From: OMOG01 sp041485845
GTDB lineage: Bacteria > Acidobacteriota > Terriglobia > Bryobacterales > Bryobacteraceae
Length of the DNA: 6,495 bases
Direction of reading: 5' to 3'
Assembly: GCA_041485845.1 (NCBI GenBank)
Contig: JBGPKH010000528.1
Location: 1 to 6,495 of the forward strand
The stretch's first letter is position 1; each line of letters starts with the position of its first letter. Shown here in pieces: positions 1-4,429 of this stretch. Both the position numbers and the translations under genes were made by a program. Below the pieces are notes generated by a model. It worked only from the letters and a program-made list of their open reading frames with translations. It was not told where the DNA came from and did no database searches.

Positions 1-1
1 C

Positions 2-439
2 TTACAGTCGGATCGGGAGCTGGGGCTGGTGGTGGTCGACTACCTCCAGTTGATGAGCGGGCAAGGGCGTTTCGAGAACCGCAACCAGGAGGTCAGCGCT
101 CTCTCCCGCGGCATGAAACTGCTGGCTAAGGAACTAAATGTGCCGATTATGGTGCTTTCGCAGTTGAGCCGCGCGGTGGAAACGCGCCAGGGCGACCACC
201 GGCCGCAGCTCAGCGATCTGCGCGAATCGGGCTCCATCGAGCAGGATGCCGATGTAGTGGGCTTTATCTTCCGCGAGGAAGTCTACCATCGCGATCGCGA
301 AGACCTGCGCGGTTTGGCCGAGTTGATCATCGCCAAGCAGCGCAACGGCCCGGTGGGGACGGTGAACCTGGTGTTCCTGCATTCGCAGACGAAGTTCGAG
401 AACCGGGCCGAGGACACGGGCGAACTGCCGGAGGACTAG
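2..439 (+). CDS. dnaB: Replicative DNA helicase DnaB, C-terminal part (5' truncated by window edge)
   Basis: DnaB is the hexameric ATP-driven helicase that unwinds DNA at the replication fork and interacts with primase. The frame is open from base 2, and about 145 residues are present, corresponding to the end of the RecA-like ATPase domain. The Walker B strand VVVDYLQLM lies at residues 10-18. Next come the conserved stretch ending in VLSQLSRAVE, the H4-type motif with SDLRESGSIEQDADV, and the AKQRNGPVGT segment, which in DnaB carries the arginine finger. The protein ends in a short acidic tail (AEDTGELPED) and a TAG stop. The N-terminal domain, linker and Walker A motif lie upstream of the window. 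No frameshift is seen, and all motifs expected in this part are intact. Identification is by recognition of family motifs. RadA/KaiC-type ATPases are alternatives, but the DYLQLM and KQRNGPVG signatures are specific to DnaB. Confidence 0.96.
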   Translation, partial: LQSDRELGLVVVDYLQLMSGQGRFENRNQEVSALSRGMKLLAKELNVPIMVLSQLSRAVETRQGDHRPQLSDLRESGSIEQDADVVGFIFREEVYHRDREDLRGLAELIIAKQRNGPVGTVNLVFLHSQTKFENRAEDTGELPED

Positions 440-671
440 CAATCCGCGGCACGAGTCGCCGGAGACTGTCGCGGACCGGGACCGCTCTCTGCGGTCGCGG
501 CTCAGTAACGCGTTTCGATTGACGCCGCCTGTTTCCGAGCCGTGACCATAGGGAGGTCCCGATGGGCCGCGGCGCCCCACCAAAGGGCATGAAGACGCGG
601 CCGGTGCGGGCCGGGTATTTTCGCCGGTTCTTCGCCGCGTCTTCAACCGAGCGGTTGCTTGCCGAAGCCTG
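440..671. other. Intergenic region between convergent dnaB and the 672-1262 gene
   Basis: This stretch separates two convergent genes. It holds a small perfect hairpin at 480-496 (GACCGC, five-base loop, GCGGTC) and a larger inverted repeat at 590-645 described separately. Neither is followed by a clear T-run, so no canonical rho-independent terminator is called. A TTGACG hexamer at 519-524 resembles a -35 box, but no convincing -10 follows it. A possible 37-codon ORF begins at 562. Confidence 0.5.
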
Positions 672-675
672 CTAG
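562..675 (+). CDS. Possible small protein, 37 aa (doubtful)
   Basis: An ATG at 562 is preceded by a strong Shine-Dalgarno-like GGGAGG at 551-556 with five-base spacing. It opens a 37-codon frame ending in TAG at 673-675. The peptide is basic and arginine-rich (starts MGRGAPPKGMKTRP, ends ERLLAEAC), with no membrane segment or motif I recognise. Its stop overlaps the stop of the convergent gene on the other strand by three bases (CTAG at 672-675). The main argument for it is the ribosome binding site and its filling of an otherwise empty gap. Against it are the short length, the lack of a recognised family, and a 12-bp inverted repeat (590-645) inside it that could by itself explain the sequence. 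It could be a chance ORF in GC-rich DNA. Confidence 0.3.
   Translation: MGRGAPPKGMKTRPVRAGYFRRFFAASSTERLLAEAC
590..645. repeat. 12-bp perfect inverted repeat, possible hairpin
   Basis: TGAAGACGCGGC at 590-601 is the exact reverse complement of GCCGCGTCTTCA at 634-645, with a 32-base interval. Inside the interval a smaller CCGG (611-614) and CCGG (624-627) could also pair. The structure sits between the 3' ends of two convergent genes, so it might block read-through from either side or protect a transcript end. It has no U-run and is not a canonical intrinsic terminator. Confidence 0.5.
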
Positions 676-1262
676 CGCGTCACGTACAGCTCGGCGTGCG
701 TGAACCCCACCGAGTGGATCCGGTCCTTCAGGGTGCTGTACGAAACCATGCCGCTCGCGAAGCGCAACCGCCCGGTCTCGGCCAAGGCGAGCTCGCGCAC
801 GAACCGGTCGGCCCGGTCGCGATAGGAGTATCCCGAATAAACGGCGCCGCCCCCAACTACGTTCATCAACAAATCCCAAAACATCTCGCGGCGGAAGAGA
901 CCCTGGCGCGCGACCGCGTCGCGCGGAATCTCGATGGTCTGCCGGCCTCCACGGAGAACCGCGCGGACGCATCGTTCCGCGGCAAACGGCCGCGACGGAT
1001 CGGGATCGGGAAAGGTCGCCAGGACTTCGCGAAGGCTATCGGAATCCGCCGCCCAACCCGTCCAGCGAAACCGCGTCGCGCCGCTCACCAGGCTGCCGCG
1101 CAGCAGAAACTCGCGAATGCGCGGCTCGTCCTTGCCGGTGACGCCGAGCACGTGTTCGATCAACTCGCGCACGGGAAGTTCCTGCACCACGACCGGCGTA
1201 AGGGTGATGGACTCGGCGGCTTCGGAGCTTAGTTTGACCCGGACGGTCGCGGTTAACGCCAT
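672..1262 (-). CDS. Conserved-looking protein of unknown function, 196 aa
   Basis: I do not recognise this family. The frame runs from ATG at 1262 to TAG at 672-674. The protein looks soluble, with no signal peptide or membrane segment. The N-terminus (MALTATVRVKLSSEAAESI) looks like an alternating beta-strand region. The next portion (ELPVRELIEHVLGVTGKD) looks helical, followed by an RIREFLLRGSLVSGATRFRWTGW stretch rich in basic and aromatic residues. The C-terminal half includes FWDLLMNVVGGGAVYSGYSYRDRADRF. Codon use looks like that of neighbouring genes, and the frame spans the whole interval between its neighbours, which supports it as real. Several long antisense frames over the same interval are judged shadows. 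The start is 27 bp from a divergent GTG start. Upstream there is only AAGG one base before ATG, a poor ribosome binding site, so the mRNA may have a very short leader. Confidence 0.8.
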   Translation of the reverse strand: MALTATVRVKLSSEAAESITLTPVVVQELPVRELIEHVLGVTGKDEPRIREFLLRGSLVSGATRFRWTGWAADSDSLREVLATFPDPDPSRPFAAERCVRAVLRGGRQTIEIPRDAVARQGLFRREMFWDLLMNVVGGGAVYSGYSYRDRADRFVRELALAETGRLRFASGMVSYSTLKDRIHSVGFTHAELYVTR

Positions 1263-1289
1263 GCCTTATTTTCACGCTAGCATAAGTCC
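1263..1289. promoter_or_regulatory. 27-bp divergent intergenic region with candidate overlapping -10 elements
   Basis: Only 27 bases separate the start codons of the 196-aa gene (-) and the 91-aa gene (+). A GCTAGC palindrome at 1276-1281 lies in the centre. On the + strand, TAGCAT at 1278-1283 resembles a -10 box (4 of 6) and ends six bases before the GTG at 1290, which would place the transcript start at about the start codon. TTAACG at 1253-1258 is a weak -35 candidate, 19 bp upstream. On the - strand, TATGCT (1284 to 1279) is another 4-of-6 match. Neither assignment has experimental support. Confidence 0.3.
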
Positions 1290-1565
1290 GTGACGCCTCT
1301 TGAGAAGGTGCTGGCGGAGATCGGACGCTACCAACACGCGCTGCTCTGCTTTTCGGCCCGCGAGCACAGCGGCGCCATCGAACTGGTGATCGAGCTGAAG
1401 GACCGCGGCCTGGGACTGCACACCTACTACGCTCCCATCCACCCGCGCGACATCGAGCACCCGCAGTTTCCCTGGACCTTCCAGCGCTACCTCTGCGACT
1501 GCATGCACGACTACCTGGTGGAGATGTTCATCCGCACGCCGCAGAGCCGGGACGTGGAGCCGTGA
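1290..1565 (+). CDS. Unrecognised 91-aa protein translationally coupled to the methyltransferase
   Basis: This frame starts at GTG 1290 and ends at TGA 1563-1565, overlapping the next gene by four bases (GTGA), a classic translational-coupling arrangement. I do not recognise the family. The protein is soluble. It has a helical N-terminus (LEKVLAEIGRYQHALLCFS), a two-strand-like stretch (GAIELVIELKDRGLGLHTYYAP), then a PIHPRDIEHPQFPWTFQRY segment rich in His, Pro and aromatics, and a C-terminal YLCDCMHDYLVEMF helix with two cysteines. No Shine-Dalgarno precedes the GTG, and the nearest -10-like box ends six bases upstream, so leaderless translation is possible. Coupling to a MidA-type methyltransferase suggests a shared pathway, possibly as a partner or substrate; that is inference. 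There is no other in-frame start upstream before the divergent gene. Confidence 0.75.
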   Translation: MTPLEKVLAEIGRYQHALLCFSAREHSGAIELVIELKDRGLGLHTYYAPIHPRDIEHPQFPWTFQRYLCDCMHDYLVEMFIRTPQSRDVEP

Positions 1566-2533
1566 CCGCGGCCGGGGCGCTGCTGGCGGACGAGATCCGC
1601 CGCCACGGGCCGGTGACGTTTCGCCGCTTCATGGAGGTGGCGCTCTACCATCCGGAACACGGCTACTACCGCCGGACGCGCGATCCGTTCGGCAAAGCCG
1701 GCGACTTCTTCACGGCGGAGCAGATTCAACCCGTTTTTGGAATCCTGATGGCGGCGCGCATCCGGCAGCTTTATGGCGACATGGGTGAGCCGCGCGATTT
1801 CACGGTGGTGGAGTTGGGCGCGGGACGCCGGGAGATGGCGGACGCGTTTTCCCGGTGGCGTTACGTCCCGGTGGAGATCGAGGGCGGCGACTTGCCGGAG
1901 CAGTTCCGCGGTGTCGTGTTCTGCAACGAGTTCTTCGACGCTTTGCCGGTCGATACCGCGGTGTACCAGGATGGCGCTTTTCGCGAACAACTGGTCGCAC
2001 GCGAAGCCGGGCACTTCGTGTGGGTGACGGGCGGCGCGGTGCGCGCCGAAGTGGACGCCTATCTGCGGCGCTACTTCCCACCGCCCAAGGAAGGCCGGCG
2101 GTACGAGGCGAACCTCGCGGCGCTCGCCTGGCTGGAGCGAATCGCAGGCTCGCTCGAAGCGGGTTTTGTTCTCACCATCGACTACGGCTACACGCGCGCC
2201 GAGTCGGTGCGGTTCCCCGCCGGAACCTTGATGGGCTACCGGCGGCACACCGCGCGGGACAACGTCCTGGAGGATCCGGGCGAACGAGACATCACGGCGC
2301 ACGTCAATTTCTCGGCGCTCGAAGAGTGCGGCAGTGCGTGCGGCCTGCGGGCCGACCGCTTCGAGACGCTGGCGCAAACGCTGCTGGCCGCCGGTGAAGC
2401 GGATCGGTTCGCGGCGGCGTTGAGCTCCGGCGGTCCGTCCGATGAGTTGCGCAGGCGGATGCAACTCAAGACCCTGCTGTTTGGGATGGGGGAAACGTTC
2501 CAGGTGCTGTTGCAGTGGCGTACCGCTCCGTGA
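1562..2533 (+). CDS. Class I SAM-dependent methyltransferase, MidA/NDUFAF7 family (DUF185)
   Basis: Proteins of this family transfer methyl groups from S-adenosylmethionine. The mitochondrial member NDUFAF7 (MidA) methylates an arginine of a complex I subunit during assembly, while the substrate of bacterial members is generally unknown. The 323 residues carry the family pattern in order. An N-terminal helical region ends in YHPEHGYYRR (29-38). GKAGDFFTAEQIQPVFG (44-60) resembles the family GDFxTAPEIS segment. SAM-binding motif I is VVELGAGRREMA (82-93). FCNEFFDALPVD (120-131) corresponds to the family's ANE-LDALP segment. A later IDYGYTRAE and a YRRHTARDN...DPGERDITAHVNF block match the C-terminal half. 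Motif I reads GAGRRE where relatives usually have GPGRGTL, an atypical loop. The GTG start overlaps the stop of the preceding gene, with GGAG at 1556-1559 close upstream. It is slightly shorter than typical 350-390 aa members, but the frame is intact. Confidence 0.9.
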   Translation: MTAAGALLADEIRRHGPVTFRRFMEVALYHPEHGYYRRTRDPFGKAGDFFTAEQIQPVFGILMAARIRQLYGDMGEPRDFTVVELGAGRREMADAFSRWRYVPVEIEGGDLPEQFRGVVFCNEFFDALPVDTAVYQDGAFREQLVAREAGHFVWVTGGAVRAEVDAYLRRYFPPPKEGRRYEANLAALAWLERIAGSLEAGFVLTIDYGYTRAESVRFPAGTLMGYRRHTARDNVLEDPGERDITAHVNFSALEECGSACGLRADRFETLAQTLLAAGEADRFAAALSSGGPSDELRRRMQLKTLLFGMGETFQVLLQWRTAP

Positions 2534-2625
2534 GGTCGCGGCGTTGCGGCTTCGTCGGGCCAGCGATGACGTGCCTGGCATTGAAGATTGGGGGAGTGGA
2601 GAACCGGAGAGAAAAGCCTGAAACA
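2534..2625. other. Short 3' intergenic segment after the methyltransferase
   Basis: Between the methyltransferase stop and the terminator hairpin I see no gene, repeat or promoter with support. A forward frame that starts inside the methyltransferase and crosses this segment is an antisense shadow of the lysine-rich micro-gene. Confidence 0.5.
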
Positions 2626-2630
2626 ATGAA

Positions 2631-2655
2631 AAAGGCCCCGAAAACCGGGGCCTTT
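2631..2655 (-). terminator. Rho-independent terminator, usable in both directions
   Basis: AAAGGCCCCG (2631-2640) and CGGGGCCTTT (2646-2655) form a perfect 10-bp stem with a five-base loop. Read on the minus strand, the stem is followed by a run of five T (complement of 2633-2629), fitting an intrinsic terminator 45 bases past the stop of the 20-aa peptide gene. Read forward, the stem is followed by TTTGGTTT, so it may also end the methyltransferase transcript. Confidence 0.85.
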
Positions 2656-2686
2656 GGTTTGGAACCTGTTTGCTTGCCCCTCTTCA

Positions 2687-2696
2687 GGGCGCGCCC
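2687..2696. repeat. 10-bp palindrome GGGCGCGCCC
   Basis: A perfect 10-bp palindrome lies four bases past the stop codon of the micro-peptide gene, in its 3' untranslated region. It shares the GGCGCGCC core with the 14-bp palindrome at 2890-2903 on the other side of the same gene. In GC-rich DNA this may be chance. Confidence 0.35.
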
Positions 2697-2699
2697 AAG

Positions 2700-2762
2700 C
2701 TACTTCTTCTTCTTGGCAGGGGCCTTTTTTTTCGGGGCGGCTTTCTTAGTTGCGCTCTTCAT
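2700..2762 (-). CDS. Lysine-rich 20-aa micro-peptide, histone H1 tail-like
   Basis: ATG at 2762 opens a 21-codon frame ending in TAG (2700-2702). The product, MKSATKKAAPKKKAPAKKKK, contains ten lysines, five alanines and two prolines and no acidic residue. Its composition recalls the C-terminal tails of histone H1, the bacterial H1-like Hc1/AlgP type, and lysine-rich extensions of some HU proteins. Nucleic-acid or polyanion binding is therefore plausible, but is inference. An AGGGAGA ribosome binding site lies eight bases upstream. An in-frame ATG at 2783 would add seven residues, but it lacks a ribosome binding site and the good one lies inside that extension, so 2762 is preferred. The gene has its own promoter (2819-2847), leader hairpin and terminator, giving a transcript of about 185 bases. 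It is too short for ordinary gene callers. Alternatively the transcript could be a regulatory RNA with an incidental ORF. Confidence 0.7.
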   Translation of the reverse strand: MKSATKKAAPKKKAPAKKKK

Positions 2763-2770
2763 CGATTGAT

Positions 2771-2777
2771 TCTCCCT
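2771..2777 (-). promoter_or_regulatory. Shine-Dalgarno of the micro-peptide gene
   Basis: On the minus strand AGGGAGA lies eight bases upstream of the ATG at 2762. This is a strong anti-SD match. It decides the start codon against the in-frame ATG at 2783, which has no such site. Confidence 0.75.
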
Positions 2778-2789
2778 AAACATCAAATT

Positions 2790-2809
2790 TTGCGATTCGA
2801 AAATCGCAA
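2790..2809 (-). promoter_or_regulatory. Leader hairpin with UUCG loop, 5' of the micro-peptide gene
   Basis: In minus-strand RNA the sequence UUGCGAUU-UUCG-AAUCGCAA forms a perfect 8-bp stem closing a UUCG tetraloop. It lies between the predicted transcript start (about 2812) and the ribosome binding site (2777-2771). It could stabilise the 5' end of the mRNA, act as a protein-binding element, or work at DNA level as an operator. It does not cover the ribosome binding site directly. Confidence 0.65.
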
Positions 2810-2818
2810 TGTGATTCA

Positions 2819-2847
2819 TATATAAGGTTGTTCGCGAGGAAAGTCAA
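2819..2847 (-). promoter_or_regulatory. Sigma70-type promoter of the micro-peptide gene
   Basis: On the minus strand, TTGACT (complement of 2842-2847, 5 of 6 to the -35 consensus) is followed after exactly 17 bp by TATATA (complement of 2819-2824, 4 of 6 to the -10 consensus), in a locally AT-rich patch of an otherwise GC-rich region. The predicted start near 2812 gives a leader of about 50 bases. Confidence 0.65.
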
Positions 2848-2889
2848 GAGAAAAATGCATGTCGAGCTGGCTTTCGGCATCTTTCGCGT

Positions 2890-2903
2890 TGCGGCGCGCC
2901 GCA
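2890..2903. promoter_or_regulatory. 14-bp perfect palindrome between divergent promoters
   Basis: TGCGGCGCGCCGCA is a perfect palindrome lying between the -35 boxes of the leftward micro-peptide promoter (2842-2847) and the rightward sigma-factor promoter (2937-2942). Its position fits an operator for a dimeric regulator acting on one or both promoters, but its all-GC core could also arise by chance. Confidence 0.35.
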
Positions 2904-2936
2904 GTTTCCGGAAGAGAACCCGCACGCTGCTAAATC

Positions 2937-2966
2937 TTGATCCCCTACTTCACTCGTATATACAAT
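2937..2966 (+). promoter_or_regulatory. Candidate promoter of the sigma/anti-sigma operon
   Basis: TTGATC (2937-2942, 4 of 6) and TACAAT (2961-2966, 5 of 6), within TATACAAT, are separated by 18 bp. Transcription would begin near 2973 and give a leader of about 65 bases. It resembles a housekeeping promoter. An additional autoregulated ECF-type promoter cannot be judged from one copy. Confidence 0.55.
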
Positions 2967-2979
2967 AGACGCGCCTGCA

Positions 2980-3011
2980 CGTTTGGGCTGAACAAAGGTT
3001 TTGGCCAAACG
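2980..3011 (+). repeat. 7-bp inverted repeat in the sigma-factor leader
   Basis: CGTTTGG (2980-2986) and CCAAACG (3005-3011) are exact reverse complements with an 18-base interval, in the predicted untranslated leader. They may form a stem-loop upstream of the poorly marked start of the sigma-factor gene. Confidence 0.3.
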
Positions 3012-3037
3012 CGGCGTCGAGGACCCAAGATTCTAAA

Positions 3038-3625
3038 ATGATGTTCCTACCCATCTGGCTCGCCATCCACGTCGCTGGGAGCGACGTCGAACTGATCGAG
3101 CGCCTGCATCGTCACGATCCGCTGGCCATGGCGGAGCTGTACGATCGCTACGGGCGACTGGTTTACTCGCTGATTCTGCGCATCGTACGCGACACCGGGA
3201 TCGCGGAGGATCTGGTGCAGGAAACTTTCCTGCGCGTTTGGAATCGGGCGCAAGCACTGGATTCGCACAAAGGCTCGATTGGCCCCTGGCTGCTGGCGGT
3301 AGCGCGGAACCGCGCGATCGATTACCTGCGGTCGGCCGGAGGACGCGAGCGTAACGCTGTGGAGTTCGAAGAGACCGATCATCCGGCGCTGTATACCGAC
3401 ATGGAACCCGACATCATCGCTTCCGACAGGGCCCGGCAAATCAAAACGGCGATGGAGAGACTGTCGCCGAACCAGCGCCAGGTGATCGAACTGGCATACT
3501 TCGAGGGACTTTCCCAAACCGAAATGGCCGAGCGGATGGGCCAGCCGCTGGGCACGGTGAAGACCTGGGTGCGCGCGGCGTTGAAGAACCTGCGCGATGA
3601 GCTGGGGACGGCGGTGCCGGCATGA
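3038..3625 (+). CDS. ECF-family RNA polymerase sigma factor
   Basis: This 195-residue protein has the two-domain layout of extracytoplasmic-function sigma factors, which direct RNA polymerase to stress-response promoters. Region 2 spans about 34-100, with ELYDRYGRLVYSLILRIV and the DLVQETFLRVW (58-68) core-binding and -10-recognition helices, then WLLAVARNRAIDYLRS. Region 4 spans about 138-190, with LSPNQRQVIELAYFEGLSQ and the helix-turn-helix EMAERMGQPLGTVKTWVRAAL that reads the -35 element. Pairing with an RskA-type anti-sigma points to the SigK-like branch. The first 14 residues (MMFLPIWLAIHVAG) are unusually hydrophobic for a sigma factor. Two tandem ATGs (3038, 3041) are possible starts, and the nearest GAGG lies 15 bases upstream of the first, so the exact start is uncertain. 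The stop overlaps the next ATG (ATGA, 3622-3625), indicating coupled translation with its regulator. Confidence 0.93.
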   Translation: MMFLPIWLAIHVAGSDVELIERLHRHDPLAMAELYDRYGRLVYSLILRIVRDTGIAEDLVQETFLRVWNRAQALDSHKGSIGPWLLAVARNRAIDYLRSAGGRERNAVEFEETDHPALYTDMEPDIIASDRARQIKTAMERLSPNQRQVIELAYFEGLSQTEMAERMGQPLGTVKTWVRAALKNLRDELGTAVPA

Positions 3626-4359
3626 AGTGTGAAGAACTGCAGGATTATTACGAGCTCTACGCGATGGGAGCCGCCGGCGAACCGGAGAAGAGCGAAATCC
3701 GGGAGCACCTGAATCGGGAATGCGAGGTTTGTATGGCGGGCATGAAGCGGGCGAGGAGCATCACGGCGGTGTTGGGCGGCACGGCGCCGGCGGCCGCGCC
3801 CTCGCCAAAATTGCGGCGCCGCATCCTGGCTTCCATTGGTGTCGAAGAGCGGCGTTTCGGTTGGACGCCGTTTCTGGCGGCAGCCGCAGCGCTCTCCCTG
3901 TGCGCCGCCATCTATTTCGGAGGCCGGGAACGCGAGTTTGCCGAAATGGCGGCCCGCCTGCGCGATCAACTGGGCAGGCAGAACCTCGAGCTCACCAGGT
4001 TGAACGAAGCGTTCGCGATTGTCAACGGACCGGACACCACGATGACCAGCTTCGGCGCCGGCCAGCCCCAACCGCCCAAGGGCAGGGTCTTCGTCAATCC
4101 CTCGCAGGGCGTGCTGCTGGTCGCGTCCAATCTTCCGCCGGCGCCTTCCGGCAAGATTTACGAGATGTGGGTGATCCCCAAGGGCGGCAAGCCGGTGCGC
4201 GCCGGCGAGTTCCAGTCGCAGAGTGACGGCACCGCGATCCACATCCATCGCGGCGCGGTGGATGTGAGCGCTACCGGAGCGGTGGCGGTCACGATGGAGA
4301 ACGAAGGCGGCGCCGACCAACCCACGCTGCCGATTCTGGCCGTCGCCGCGCTTCAGTAG
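3622..4359 (+). CDS. RskA-type membrane-anchored anti-sigma factor
   Basis: The protein sequesters the adjacent sigma factor at the inner face of the cytoplasmic membrane and releases it on an envelope signal, typically through proteolysis. Its 245 residues show three parts. Residues 1-75 are a cytoplasmic anti-sigma domain with H29, C34 and C37, a zinc-finger-like H-x4-C-x2-C (the common form is H-x3-C-x2-C), plus C3 near the start. A single membrane helix lies at about 82-99 (TPFLAAAAALSLCAAIYF). A charged coiled-coil-like stretch (102-130) leads into an extracytoplasmic RskA-like domain with GRVFVNPSQGVLLVASNLPPAP and KIYEMWVIPKGGKPVRAGEF. The ATG overlaps the sigma stop. The TAG stop touches the first base of a palindromic repeat that follows. 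Assignment rests on domain order, family motifs and gene pairing. Confidence 0.9.
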   Translation: MKCEELQDYYELYAMGAAGEPEKSEIREHLNRECEVCMAGMKRARSITAVLGGTAPAAAPSPKLRRRILASIGVEERRFGWTPFLAAAAALSLCAAIYFGGREREFAEMAARLRDQLGRQNLELTRLNEAFAIVNGPDTTMTSFGAGQPQPPKGRVFVNPSQGVLLVASNLPPAPSGKIYEMWVIPKGGKPVRAGEFQSQSDGTAIHIHRGAVDVSATGAVAVTMENEGGADQPTLPILAVAALQ

Positions 4360-4380
4360 GACAGGCCTCCGGGCCTGTCC
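4359..4380. repeat. REP-like palindrome, copy 1
   Basis: GGACAGGCC (4359-4367), loop TCCG, GGCCTGTCC (4372-4380) form a perfect 9-bp hairpin starting on the last base of the anti-sigma stop codon. A second nearly identical element lies 24 bases downstream in inverted orientation. This fits dispersed intergenic palindromic repeats, and may serve as a bidirectional transcription stop between convergent operons. Confidence 0.7.
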
Positions 4381-4404
4381 AGCGTCGGCAGGCTGAGAGC
4401 GAGA

Positions 4405-4426
4405 GGACAGGCCGGGAGGCCTGTCC
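4405..4426. repeat. REP-like palindrome, copy 2 (inverted)
   Basis: The same 9-bp arms as copy 1 flank a GGGA loop. Read as reverse complement, copy 1 and copy 2 differ at a single loop base, so the pair forms a head-to-head BIME-like unit spanning 4359-4426. It ends just before the stop of the leftward membrane-protein gene (4430). Confidence 0.7.
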
Positions 4427-4429
4427 CAC

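Noticed and set aside
480..496. Hairpin after dnaB as an intrinsic terminator
   Set aside because: A perfect but short 6-bp stem with no following T-run. It may be structural, but it does not meet terminator criteria.
696..1293. Two forward frames (178 and 119 codons) over the 196-aa reverse gene
   Set aside because: Low-complexity Arg/Pro/His-rich translations without motifs. The reverse frame has a more protein-like composition and spans the whole interval.
1511..2626. 371-codon reverse open frame over the methyltransferase
   Set aside because: Antisense to a protein with recognisable SAM-methyltransferase motifs; low-information Arg/His-rich translation.
2515..2769. 84-codon forward frame with a hydrophobic C-terminus (FFFLAGAFFFGAAFLVALF)
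   Set aside because: The hydrophobic stretch is the antisense reading of the lysine codons of the micro-peptide gene. The frame also crosses the terminator hairpin and starts inside the methyltransferase gene.
2763..2783. Alternative ATG at 2783 extending the micro-peptide to 27 aa
   Set aside because: It is in frame, but it has no ribosome binding site, and the strong AGGGAGA would lie inside the coding region.
3379..4320. 313-codon reverse open frame over the sigma/anti-sigma genes
   Set aside because: Antisense to two well-supported genes with overlapping start and stop; no domain recognised.
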